From Cyclobacteriaceae bacterium (lineage in GTDB: Bacteria > Bacteroidota > Bacteroidia > Cytophagales > Cyclobacteriaceae), in contig DAOVVI010000110.1 of assembly GCA_030637245.1 (NCBI GenBank), forward strand, positions 1-6,074: DNA of 6,074 nt. Reading direction: 5' to 3'. Shown here piece after piece: positions 1-6,074 of this stretch. The notes under the pieces were generated by a model that saw only the letters and a list, made by a program, of their open reading frames with translations, was not told where the DNA came from and searched no databases. The translations under genes were made by a program, and so were the position numbers. Within the stretch, counting starts at the first letter, position 1. Each line of letters opens with the position of its first letter.

Positions 1-2
1 AA

Positions 3-539
3 TTGGCAGGAATGAAAAATGACCATACAATAGGCCTAACTGGTTTTGGCGCTTCTGGTCATTTGGTTTTGAAGATGGTAGCTCATCTCTATCCTGAATC
101 TAATATTTTAGTTTTTGCAAGGAGTAAGGAAGAGCAAGTATTTGCGCGGTCCCTGGGTGCATATTGGGCAGGTGATGTCACGGATACACCGCCATTTAAA
201 GCCAACGCCATCATTGACACAACCCCCGTATGGAAAACAACAGTTGAATCCTTATTACATTTAAAACCCGCAGGCAGGTTGGTGATCAATGCGATTAGGA
301 AAGAGTCAGTTGATCAGAAAGCTCTACTTGATATTTGCTATCAGGATCATTTATGGATGGAAAAGGAAATTAAAAGTGTTGCAAATATCACCAGGAAAGA
401 CGTGGAAGAATTTCTACAGTTAGCTGAAGATATACCTATTAAACCTGAGGTTGAAATATACTCGTTTGACCAGGCAAACGATGCCCTGCTTGATCTAAAA
501 CAAAAACATGTACGAGGTGCAAAGGTGTTGGTGTGGTAA
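3..539 (+). CDS. Zinc-type alcohol dehydrogenase (MDR family), C-terminal part, cut by left window edge
   Basis: This is the nucleotide-binding and C-terminal part of a medium-chain, zinc-dependent alcohol dehydrogenase (AdhP/COG1064-like), a cytosolic NAD(P)H-linked oxidoreductase acting on alcohols or aldehydes. The frame is open to the window edge. The first codon, TTG at position 3, is most likely an internal Leu, and the zinc-binding catalytic domain lies outside the window, so the catalytic Cys/His residues cannot be checked. Seen here: the Rossmann motif GLTGFGASGHL (local residues 11-21), then strand 2 ending VFARSKEE. The Arg-Ser after that strand would suit NADP(H) over NAD(H), which is inference. 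Next come the LKPAGRLVINAIRKE segment, typical of the family after the Rossmann core, and the usual ending (SFDQANDALLDLKQ, then RGAKVLVW). The GFGASGH signature resembles the subfamily described as zinc-binding alcohol dehydrogenase family protein. The exact substrate cannot be told. No clear terminator follows the TAA. Confidence 0.9.
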   Translation: MAGMKNDHTIGLTGFGASGHLVLKMVAHLYPESNILVFARSKEEQVFARSLGAYWAGDVTDTPPFKANAIIDTTPVWKTTVESLLHLKPAGRLVINAIRKESVDQKALLDICYQDHLWMEKEIKSVANITRKDVEEFLQLAEDIPIKPEVEIYSFDQANDALLDLKQKHVRGAKVLVW

Positions 540-930
540 TTTGTTTAAGCAACTAAAAAAGGATAAAAATTAATAATGAGTTGTAGTTGGCCTACGATTC
601 CGAGGCTAAATAGTCAGCAAGAAAACTACTTATTTTTTCAGTCTTTGATAAGAAAGCGTCAAAGACAAGCCTGTCTGCAAGGCAAGGCTTTCGAAGTCTT
701 GAAAATCAAGGAGTTTACTTTTGTAAATGACTGTTTTCAGGACGAGAATAACACAGCATTTGGCGTTATCTTGCAAAGACTAATTAATTTATTCATGATG
801 GTTATTTGGTTTATCGGATTACCAATCGAGCTAGTTTATCCAGTACCATTGGTGCTGGCACTTGTCCATTAGTTTTACGCTCCATAGAATGTGAAATTAT
901 TCTATAAATGTAATTAAAACTCATATAAAT
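540..930. other. Stretch without an intact gene; broken, unidentified reading frames
   Basis: No convincing gene was found. The + frame from ATG 576 is open for 98 codons, but its product is Cys-rich and irregular, ends in a hydrophobic run and resembles no family I know. A second + frame has open pieces at about 616-727 (SARKLLIFSVFDKKASKTSL and on) and 788-904 (including DGYLVYRITNRASLSS), separated by several stops. The - strand also has an open run of about 49 codons over roughly 630-780. Because the hipA relic lies immediately downstream, the simplest inference is decayed coding DNA, but I cannot say what it once encoded. No tRNA, insertion-sequence ends or clear terminator were seen. 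Confidence 0.5.
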
Positions 931-1227
931 TGGATATGATTTTTCACCTTCATATGACATTAAGCCTGTTGAAACAGGAACCGGACTTAAATTGAATATT
1001 TCAGAAAGTGATAATATGTTGAGTTTGGGTTGGTAATGGAAGTTCATGCATATTTTAGACTTGATGAAGCAAGAGCAAATAATATAATTGAAATGGTTTA
1101 GAATAGTGTTTGAAACTGGAGGGACGTGGCTCAGAAATACGGTATTCCCAGGGCAGGACAAGAATTAAGTGCAATGGCTTTTCACGAGCGGAAATATAGG
1201 TTTTGTAAACGGCACAAAAATTCCTGA
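931..1227 (+). pseudogene. Remnant of a HipA-family serine/threonine kinase, C-terminal end
   Basis: HipA-family proteins are the kinase toxins of HipBA-type toxin-antitoxin pairs; the intact kinase phosphorylates a translation-related target such as glutamyl-tRNA synthetase. Only scraps of the C-terminal domain remain. From about 941, one frame reads FSPSYDIKPVETGTGLKLN, matching the family's LSPAYDINP block with its following T-G-L-K-L stretch. Near 1016-1024 the reading must shift by one base to continue as FGLVMEVHAYFRLDEARANN, the helix that carries A-x-x-I-I in HipA proteins. The same frame then meets TAG at 1099 and TGA at 1111, yet continues with NWRDVAQKYGIPRAGQELSA and MAFHERKYRF, matching the family's NWR..A...GI.RAE..LM..AF ending, up to TGA 1225. 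A second frameshift is likely near 934-938 (Trp codon at 931, then FSPSYD one base off). The ATP-binding and catalytic parts were not found upstream, and there is no HipB partner in the window. A functional product is very unlikely. Confidence 0.8.
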
Positions 1228-1268
1228 AATACATTATCATCATTAGAAATTCCTGTTATTTTGTAAAA

Positions 1269-3803
1269 GTGGAGACTTTTATTGGAATAGTACAGCGTGT
1301 AACTTATCATAATCCTGAAAACGGATGGACCGTTTTACGTGTAAATCCGGTAACAAGTCCTCACGAAGTAAAAACGGTTACAATTCACCAGGCCAATGTT
1401 TTTGCAGGAGCTACAATGGAATTTGAAGGGGAATGGCTGCAACATGCTAAATTTGGAGAACAGTTTAAAGCCCATAATGTAATTGAGAAAAAACCGGCTT
1501 CTGCTTCCGCTCTGGAAAAATATATAGGTTCCGGATTAATTTATGGTGTTGGTCCGAAAATAGCAAAACGCATTGTGCTTTACTTTGGTAAAGATACCCT
1601 GGATATTTTTGAAGATAACATTGAGCGATTGACCGAAGTACCCGGAATTGCTCAAACAAAACTGGAGCAAATCACATCTTCCTGGACGGAACATCGTGAG
1701 ATTAGAAACGTCATGCTATTTCTGCAGGAATATGGTGTAAGCACATTGTTTGCGGTTAAGATTTTCAAGAAATACGGTAATGATGCAATTAAAATTGTTC
1801 AGGATAATCCGTATCAATTATCCAAAGATATTTACGGGATCGGATTTTTCTCTGCAGATAGCATTGCGCTTAGTATGGGAATCGAAAAAGATAGTCTCTT
1901 ACGTATAAGAGCTGCAATTGCCCATGTTCTTGCAACGAGTAGAGAGCAAGGACATTGTTATCAGGAATTAGAGCATATTAAAAATGAGGTTGAAAAACTG
2001 CTAAAACAGGATTTTAAGGAATTAGTGGAGACTGAGGTTGTGGGGATGGAAAGGGATAATGAACTTAAAACACGATTAAAAAAGAATGAAGAAGATGCCG
2101 TAAAATGTTATTATTCCAAATCCCTTTATTACGATGAACTGCATACAGCAGAAATCATCAAAAAGTTTATTGTTAGAAAAGTAGAAGTTGACATTGGCCG
2201 TATTGAAAAGTGGTTAAATAGTTACAATGAGCGACAAGAATTCCCACTTAGTGATGAACAATATAATGCAGTTTTGGGAGTAACCCAACATGCTTTCTCT
2301 ATTCTTACCGGAGGCCCGGGATGTGGTAAAACAACCACTACTAAAGCATTGGTAAAGTTGCTAAAAGCAATGAAGAAAAAAATTACCTTGGCAGCTCCTA
2401 CCGGACGCGCGGCACAGCGTATGACAGAAGTTATCGGGGATAATTCTCAAACTATTCATCGGTTGTTGGTTTGGCAGCCGGTATCCGGTCAGTTCAGGAA
2501 GAATCAGGAAGAACAATTGGATACTGATTTTATCATTATCGACGAGGTTTCTATGTTGGATATTTCACTTGCGGCAAGTTTGTTGAAAGCAATTCCTTCA
2601 ACAGCTCAAATCTTGTTTATTGGTGATGCCAATCAATTGCCATCCGTAGGAGCAGGAAATGTATTGAAAGACCTCATAGACAGTCGAAAAGTCACCTTGT
2701 TTCAACTCGCTAAAGTATTTCGTCAGGCTCAGCAAAGTCAGATTATCAAATATGCCCATCAGATTAATAATGGAGAAATACCAAAAATAGAATCTCCAAT
2801 TAATCAACCTAAAATTTGGAGCGAGAAAAAGGATTGTTTGTTTTTTGATTCTGAAGAAGCGACAAAGGATCAGGTGAATTTTATCAAAAAAATCCGTACC
2901 TCAATGAAGTATGTGATTGAAAATGAAGGAGTTGCTTTTGTGAAGGAAAGTACACCAGATGGAATTGAAGACACCTACAAATCGGTCACCTTGGAAGATG
3001 ATTATTATATTGAATCTACTTCACCACAAGAAATAGAGGAAATTCGTAAACAAGGAGTGCGTTCCTACATCTTTTCTGTTCCCAAAGATTTTCTTCATGC
3101 CAATATTAATACACTACTGAAATCTGATACTCATGCTTTGGCATTGAGAGAGGTATTGAAAACAATTCATCCATGGTCATCTCTGAATTATGGTTTTACA
3201 GCTTCTGAAATGATTGTTCGTTTATATTCCCAAACAATTGAACAGAGAGTTGGGAAAGAACTTGAAGTTCAAATATTATCTCCAATGACAGTAGGTAGTT
3301 TGGGGACACGAAACCTTAATCAGCTCGTTCAATCAAGGTATAATCCTGAAAATAACAACAAGCCGGTTTTACAAATGGGAGATAGGTTATTTCGATTGGG
3401 AGACCGGGTGATACAACGAAGAAATAATTACGATTTGGAGGTATTTAACGGGGATATTGGTGAAATAAGATCAATAGATAATCTGGAAGTGAATTTAACG
3501 GTTACATACAACAATGGAACAGCATCCCGAAATGTTCATTATGTGAAGCAGGATATTATAGATCTCGATTTGGCCTATGCCATTACGATTCATAAATCAC
3601 AGGGAAGTGAATTTGATGTGATCATCATTCCATTGGTCATACAGCATTTCACGATGTTGTATCGCAATCTGATCTACACAGCCTTAACCCGTGCTAAAAA
3701 AATGGCAATTTTTGTAGGAACAAGAAAAGCTCTTGGAATAGCAGTAAAAAACATTGACAACAGAACTAGGAAAACAATGCTAAAAGAAATTGTTCAGGAA
3801 TAA
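1269..3803 (+). CDS. recD2: RecD2-type ATP-dependent 5'-3' DNA helicase (RecD/TraA family)
   Basis: Superfamily 1B DNA helicase that acts without RecBC and is linked in studied species to DNA repair and genome stability. Domains in order: an N-terminal OB-like region (residues 1-75, opening GIVQRVTYHNPENGWTVLRV); tandem helix-hairpin-helix motifs (IYGVGPKIAKRI at about 91-102, LTEVPGIAQTKL at about 121-132, IYGIGFFSADSIA at about 188-200); a linker; then the motor. Motor motifs seen are the Q-like LSDEQ, Walker A GGPGCGKT (348-355, Lys354), Walker B DEVSML (425-430), motif III GDANQLP (452-458), FRQA with Arg485, an SH3-like segment containing EVFNGDIGEI, motif V AITIHKSQGSEF (771-782) and motif VI YTALTRAKK (803-811, Arg808). 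At 844 residues it is longer than typical RecD2 (about 715-740) because of an extra block near 545-642. The start is GTG at 1269, chosen because the family's N-terminal pattern begins there; no Shine-Dalgarno site is visible. It follows the hipA relic with only 41 bases between, and appears to be a single-gene unit. Confidence 0.95.
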   Translation: METFIGIVQRVTYHNPENGWTVLRVNPVTSPHEVKTVTIHQANVFAGATMEFEGEWLQHAKFGEQFKAHNVIEKKPASASALEKYIGSGLIYGVGPKIAKRIVLYFGKDTLDIFEDNIERLTEVPGIAQTKLEQITSSWTEHREIRNVMLFLQEYGVSTLFAVKIFKKYGNDAIKIVQDNPYQLSKDIYGIGFFSADSIALSMGIEKDSLLRIRAAIAHVLATSREQGHCYQELEHIKNEVEKLLKQDFKELVETEVVGMERDNELKTRLKKNEEDAVKCYYSKSLYYDELHTAEIIKKFIVRKVEVDIGRIEKWLNSYNERQEFPLSDEQYNAVLGVTQHAFSILTGGPGCGKTTTTKALVKLLKAMKKKITLAAPTGRAAQRMTEVIGDNSQTIHRLLVWQPVSGQFRKNQEEQLDTDFIIIDEVSMLDISLAASLLKAIPSTAQILFIGDANQLPSVGAGNVLKDLIDSRKVTLFQLAKVFRQAQQSQIIKYAHQINNGEIPKIESPINQPKIWSEKKDCLFFDSEEATKDQVNFIKKIRTSMKYVIENEGVAFVKESTPDGIEDTYKSVTLEDDYYIESTSPQEIEEIRKQGVRSYIFSVPKDFLHANINTLLKSDTHALALREVLKTIHPWSSLNYGFTASEMIVRLYSQTIEQRVGKELEVQILSPMTVGSLGTRNLNQLVQSRYNPENNNKPVLQMGDRLFRLGDRVIQRRNNYDLEVFNGDIGEIRSIDNLEVNLTVTYNNGTASRNVHYVKQDIIDLDLAYAITIHKSQGSEFDVIIIPLVIQHFTMLYRNLIYTALTRAKKMAIFVGTRKALGIAVKNIDNRTRKTMLKEIVQE

Positions 3804-3834
3804 TTCTCTTTTATCGTTAAAGAAAAATGTTGAT

Positions 3835-3856
3835 GGAGATTGATAAATCAATCCCC
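3835..3856. terminator. Small hairpin between convergent genes, possible weak terminator
   Basis: Bases 3838-3843 (GATTGA) pair with 3848-3853 (TCAATC) around the loop TAAA; the outer GG 3835-3836 can pair with CC 3855-3856 across one mismatch. It lies 31 bases after the helicase stop and between two convergent genes, where a shared terminator would be expected. There is no good T-run right after it on the + strand; reading the - strand, a TTTTT run follows some bases after the stem. The stem is short and AT-rich, so this is a guess from position and symmetry. Confidence 0.3.
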
Positions 3857-3872
3857 TCAATCCATTCAATCT
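3848..3872. repeat. Three short direct repeats at 9-base spacing
   Basis: TCAATCC occurs at 3848-3854 and 3857-3863, and TCAATCT at 3866-3872, so TCAATC recurs exactly every 9 bases. The first copy forms the right arm of the small hairpin at 3835-3856. The array lies between two convergent genes. It may be simple slippage; three short copies are weak evidence for a function. Confidence 0.4.
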
Positions 3873-3944
3873 TTTACCAACTAAACTTATTAGCCAATTA
3901 TTAATCTTCTGCCAAAAAAATCATGAATATCAGAAGTAGGACAT

Positions 3945-5618
3945 CTAATACTGTATCGCGACGAGCGTCCGAGGAGGTATTTCTGTAAACGCAAGCCCAT
4001 GCTCAGTAAACTCCTTGTTTACTTCTTCCGTAGCTGGTAGGACAAGCTTTAAATCAGCCGCCATAGAGAATTCTGTTTCCAGTGTAACAGAAACAGCTTC
4101 ATCCTTGAAGTTTTCAATAACGATTAGATCATCACCCATTAAAAACAGCGAAACCATGCTGGGTGCGTCGAATCTCACACCAAAAGGCACAAGCATTTTA
4201 TTCCTGATTGAGTTTAGTTCCTCACGGCTGAATTGCAGAATATTTCGAGGATTCTCATTGACGTTCAATACATGCAGATTATCGTATTGATCCACATTTT
4301 TGATATGATTGGCCAATCCATCGGTAATCAGAACAGGCTTATTATCTGCAAGAAATCGATTGAGCTTATTATGGAAATCAGGATCCTTTAGTATCTGAAC
4401 AGGGAAAAAGGCTGCTTCAGCGTTCATATCAATCTTTTCCATTGGAACCAGCGGAAGGCCAAGCATCCCAACAAAATTATAGATATAAGCATCTGCATCC
4501 CTGCCCGAAAAAGTTTTTGTCGTGTCATAATTACTATGTGGCTCACTATTCGCAGGTTTTACAGCAAGGATCCCTTTAATCGGTTTGTTATCGACCAGTT
4601 TTGCCAGTTCAAACAAACCAGGCAACTCAACTTTCAATGCCTCAATATCTGCAATTCCAGTGCCTTTCCTGTTTCCATATTCATTGGTTTCCCGATTCAA
4701 TCCTCCGTAAGAAAAAAGCATCATTTCCTTCGCATCGGCTAGGACAGTTTGTCGTGCCTGTTCAAGATAAGTTTTTGGCGTTGTACCCAGGGCATCGAAC
4801 CAGCCACCCCCTGTTTTATCTCCACCTATATCTGTCAGCCAGCGCATAATAAAATAGGCTCCATATTGAGGATCATTTAATCCCTTTGTGTTATTTATAA
4901 AATCATTATCCCGAGTTTCGGTACCAACCCAGATGAAATCATAAGATTCGGTTTCTCCGATAACCTCATAGCCTCTTCGGTGAAAATCGTCATACCACAA
5001 TGGATACTTATTGATTATTTTCACATTTGGATTTTTCGCTCTGGCAGGTTTTAGGATGTATTCAGTACTGATCATATTCATCAAATCACATCGGTACTGA
5101 GACATGCTTTTTTCACCACATGCTTCTATGCATTCTTCACATTCGCAGTGAGTGAACAGAAAATCATCGATCATGATCAAATCGAACATCGAGGCCGTAT
5201 ATTCAAATATCCGGATAAGCTCTTTCCTTGTTTCCTCGCTGGTATAGCAGGATACTATTGAGCCGCCTGTCGAGGGCTTCCCGAAATTAACTGTTGTGAC
5301 ACAGCCTGATGTCTCAATTCCCGCTTGCTCAAATTGTTCTTTGGCATGCAGCAAGGTTTCACGTTCGGCTGTATATCCCCTGAAAGTCTCAATAAAAACC
5401 CTTGTAACCCCAGCATTCTTGCACCATAGAATAGCGCTATCAAGCCCATCTTTATATGATAGTTTATCCCGTACATCATGGGCTGTGAAAATTGTGGAAA
5501 CCCTTAGCAGGTTCTTGTTCTTGTTTGCCAGATCCCAATTAGTTGGTGGGGTACATGCAGTTGTCAATAAAATGATGCTAAAAAGAAAACCACTGATATT
5601 GAATAAAATCTTTTCCAT
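3945..5618 (-). CDS. Predicted secreted lipoprotein with glycosidase-like TIM-barrel fold, function unknown
   Basis: I do not recognise a named family. The first 22 residues look like a lipoprotein signal peptide: Lys3, a hydrophobic run (ILFNISGFLFSIILL), then TTAC with Cys22 as the likely lipidated residue. The box is not canonical, since Thr rather than Leu stands at -3. There is no acidic export signal after the Cys, so the inner-leaflet or periplasmic side is as likely as the surface. Residues 35-330 alternate strands and helices in a way typical of a TIM barrel: VTRVFIETFRGY (71-82), FDLIMIDDF (145-153), NVKIINKYPLWYDDF (198-212), YDFIWVGTETRD (226-237), EMMLFSYGG (298-306). The IDDF strand end is followed by His157 and a CECEEC motif (Cys158, 160, 163) plus Cys167, resembling CxCxxC motifs at the same place in some glycosidase-like barrels. 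Residues 345-455 look like an alpha/beta domain and 480-557 like a small beta domain, as in GH42-type layouts. Hydrolase activity on a glycan is inference. ATG 5616-5618 is chosen because the signal peptide begins there. Confidence 0.85.
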   Translation of the reverse strand: MEKILFNISGFLFSIILLTTACTPPTNWDLANKNKNLLRVSTIFTAHDVRDKLSYKDGLDSAILWCKNAGVTRVFIETFRGYTAERETLLHAKEQFEQAGIETSGCVTTVNFGKPSTGGSIVSCYTSEETRKELIRIFEYTASMFDLIMIDDFLFTHCECEECIEACGEKSMSQYRCDLMNMISTEYILKPARAKNPNVKIINKYPLWYDDFHRRGYEVIGETESYDFIWVGTETRDNDFINNTKGLNDPQYGAYFIMRWLTDIGGDKTGGGWFDALGTTPKTYLEQARQTVLADAKEMMLFSYGGLNRETNEYGNRKGTGIADIEALKVELPGLFELAKLVDNKPIKGILAVKPANSEPHSNYDTTKTFSGRDADAYIYNFVGMLGLPLVPMEKIDMNAEAAFFPVQILKDPDFHNKLNRFLADNKPVLITDGLANHIKNVDQYDNLHVLNVNENPRNILQFSREELNSIRNKMLVPFGVRFDAPSMVSLFLMGDDLIVIENFKDEAVSVTLETEFSMAADLKLVLPATEEVNKEFTEHGLAFTEIPPRTLVAIQY

Positions 5619-5636
5619 GAGATAATAATTTAAAAA

Positions 5637-5786
5637 ATGAAAGCAATGAATAAAAAGGTATTATACTATACTAAAAGTAATAAAAATTTTGATGCACTCT
5701 TAATTCCATTTTATCATAATAAAAAATATAAACTCGAATACCTTAGACGCATCAACCAGGAATTTGTCAAAGGGATCAGCAAATAA
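5637..5786 (+). CDS. Possible small protein of 49 codons, divergent from the lipoprotein gene
   Basis: This is an open frame from ATG 5637 (or the in-frame ATG 5646, giving 46 codons) to TAA 5784-5786. The product is basic, with many Lys, Tyr and Asn, and its second half (KKYKLEYLRRINQEFVKGISK is 21 residues, positions 29-49) would form an amphipathic helix with an RRINQEF core. It has no signal peptide and I know no family for it. The start lies only 18 bases from the start of the lipoprotein gene on the opposite strand, so the frame occupies the place where that gene's promoter should be. It could be a real small protein, the tail of a degraded gene, or chance in AT-rich DNA. The helical second half reads more like protein than the remaining intergenic DNA. 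Confidence 0.35.
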   Translation: MKAMNKKVLYYTKSNKNFDALLIPFYHNKKYKLEYLRRINQEFVKGISK

Positions 5787-5833
5787 GAATAAGAACCTGT
5801 GATAGTGAAGGCGTTTACGAGTTGGTGGTAGTT

Positions 5834-6073
5834 TTAATTTAAATCCAAAGTTCTGGATTTAAGTTCATTAAGGGATGATTCATCTTCTGCTTTTTCCTTG
5901 AAGAATTGATTTACATACTCAACCGCATAAATTCCAAAATCATTTTTAGCTTTAGCAGGAAATTCCATATTGGTGAGCTTCCTGGAAAATGAGGTCTTAT
6001 TTAATGACCCTTCCACCAAATAAATTTTGAAAAATAAGTCAGAATTTGACTTTATAAATGTCTTATTGTTTGA
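5834..6073 (-). CDS. C-terminal end of an unrecognised protein, cut by right window edge
   Basis: The frame on the - strand is open from the right edge of the window to TAA at 5834-5836, about 79 codons. A TTG at 6017-6019 could be read as a start, but coding continues upstream without a stop (SNNKTFIKSNSDLFFKIY precedes it), so the true start is most likely outside the window. The visible part is hydrophilic and rich in Lys, Asn, Glu and Ser. Its end (YVNQFFKEKAEDESSLNELK) looks helical, with no signal peptide or membrane segment. I cannot assign a family. It is on the same strand as the lipoprotein gene 215 bases downstream, a gap too long to argue strongly for an operon. Confidence 0.5.
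   Translation of the reverse strand, partial: SNNKTFIKSNSDLFFKIYLVEGSLNKTSFSRKLTNMEFPAKAKNDFGIYAVEYVNQFFKEKAEDESSLNELKSRTLDLN
5839..5862. repeat. Perfect 9-bp inverted repeat at the 3' end of the right-edge gene
   Basis: TTAAATCCA at 5839-5847 is the exact reverse complement of TGGATTTAA at 5854-5862, with a 6-base spacer AAGTTC. It overlaps the last codons of the - strand gene ending at 5834. It could form a hairpin in that transcript, but no T-run follows in either direction, so a factor-independent terminator is not well supported. The stem is AT-rich and might be chance or a protein-binding site. Confidence 0.4.
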
Positions 6074-6074
6074 T

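Noticed and set aside
576..872. 98-codon + strand frame from ATG 576
   Set aside because: The product is Cys-rich and irregular, matches no family I know, and lies in a stretch where several other frames are equally open next to a pseudogene.
797..904. RES-domain toxin start
   Set aside because: Only a short VYRIT-like stretch resembles it; the conserved GGRWN block and the rest of the domain are absent and the frame stops at once.
811..1161. 116-codon - strand frame
   Set aside because: It is antisense to the hipA relic, whose conserved residues read on the + strand; the - strand product looks like a shadow.
1197..1204. Bacteroidota-type -7 box before recD2 (TAGGTTTT)
   Set aside because: It differs from the TAnnTTTG consensus at the last base and has no partner -33 element at proper spacing.
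3906..3936. CTTCTG/CAGAAG inverted repeat downstream of the lipoprotein stop
   Set aside because: A 6-bp stem with a 19-base loop is too weak to call a terminator, though the A-run inside it gives a T-run on the - strand.
5118..5147. Cys-rich motif read as an iron-sulfur or radical-SAM site
   Set aside because: The spacing CxCxxC is not CxxxCxxC, and the protein has an export signal, which fits a structural or zinc role in the envelope better.

Overview
The window looks like ordinary chromosomal DNA from a member of the Bacteroidota. The base composition is AT-rich, genes lack clear Shine-Dalgarno sites, one gene starts with GTG, and the RecD2-type helicase and the secreted lipoprotein both have a Bacteroidota flavour. 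This assignment is an inference from style and protein character, not from a marker gene.

Layout from left to right. The left edge carries the C-terminal half of a zinc-type (MDR) alcohol dehydrogenase on the + strand, cut by the window edge. Positions 540-1268 hold no intact gene. Their right half (about 931-1227) is a decayed C-terminal piece of a HipA-family kinase on the + strand, recognisable through two in-frame stops and at least one frameshift. The left half (540-930) shows only short broken reading frames that I cannot identify. Next is a complete 844-codon RecD2-type (RecD/TraA family) DNA helicase, 1269-3803 +, with all the main SF1B motifs and an extra block of about 100 residues between the motor motifs. 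A short convergent intergenic region with a small hairpin (3804-3944) separates it from a 557-codon predicted lipoprotein on the - strand (3945-5618), which looks like a glycosidase-type TIM barrel with a Cys-rich motif followed by two smaller domains. Upstream of it is a possible 49-codon ORF on the + strand (5637-5786), and at the right edge the C-terminal 80 codons of an unrecognised - strand gene (5834 to beyond the window).

The genes do not form an obvious pathway or operon. Orientations change, gaps are long, and functions are unrelated (redox metabolism, a toxin-antitoxin relic, DNA repair, an envelope lipoprotein). I see no convincing new multi-gene system. The points that most deserve a second look are the hipA relic, the insertion in the helicase, the uncharacterised Cys-rich lipoprotein and the small divergent ORF beside its start.
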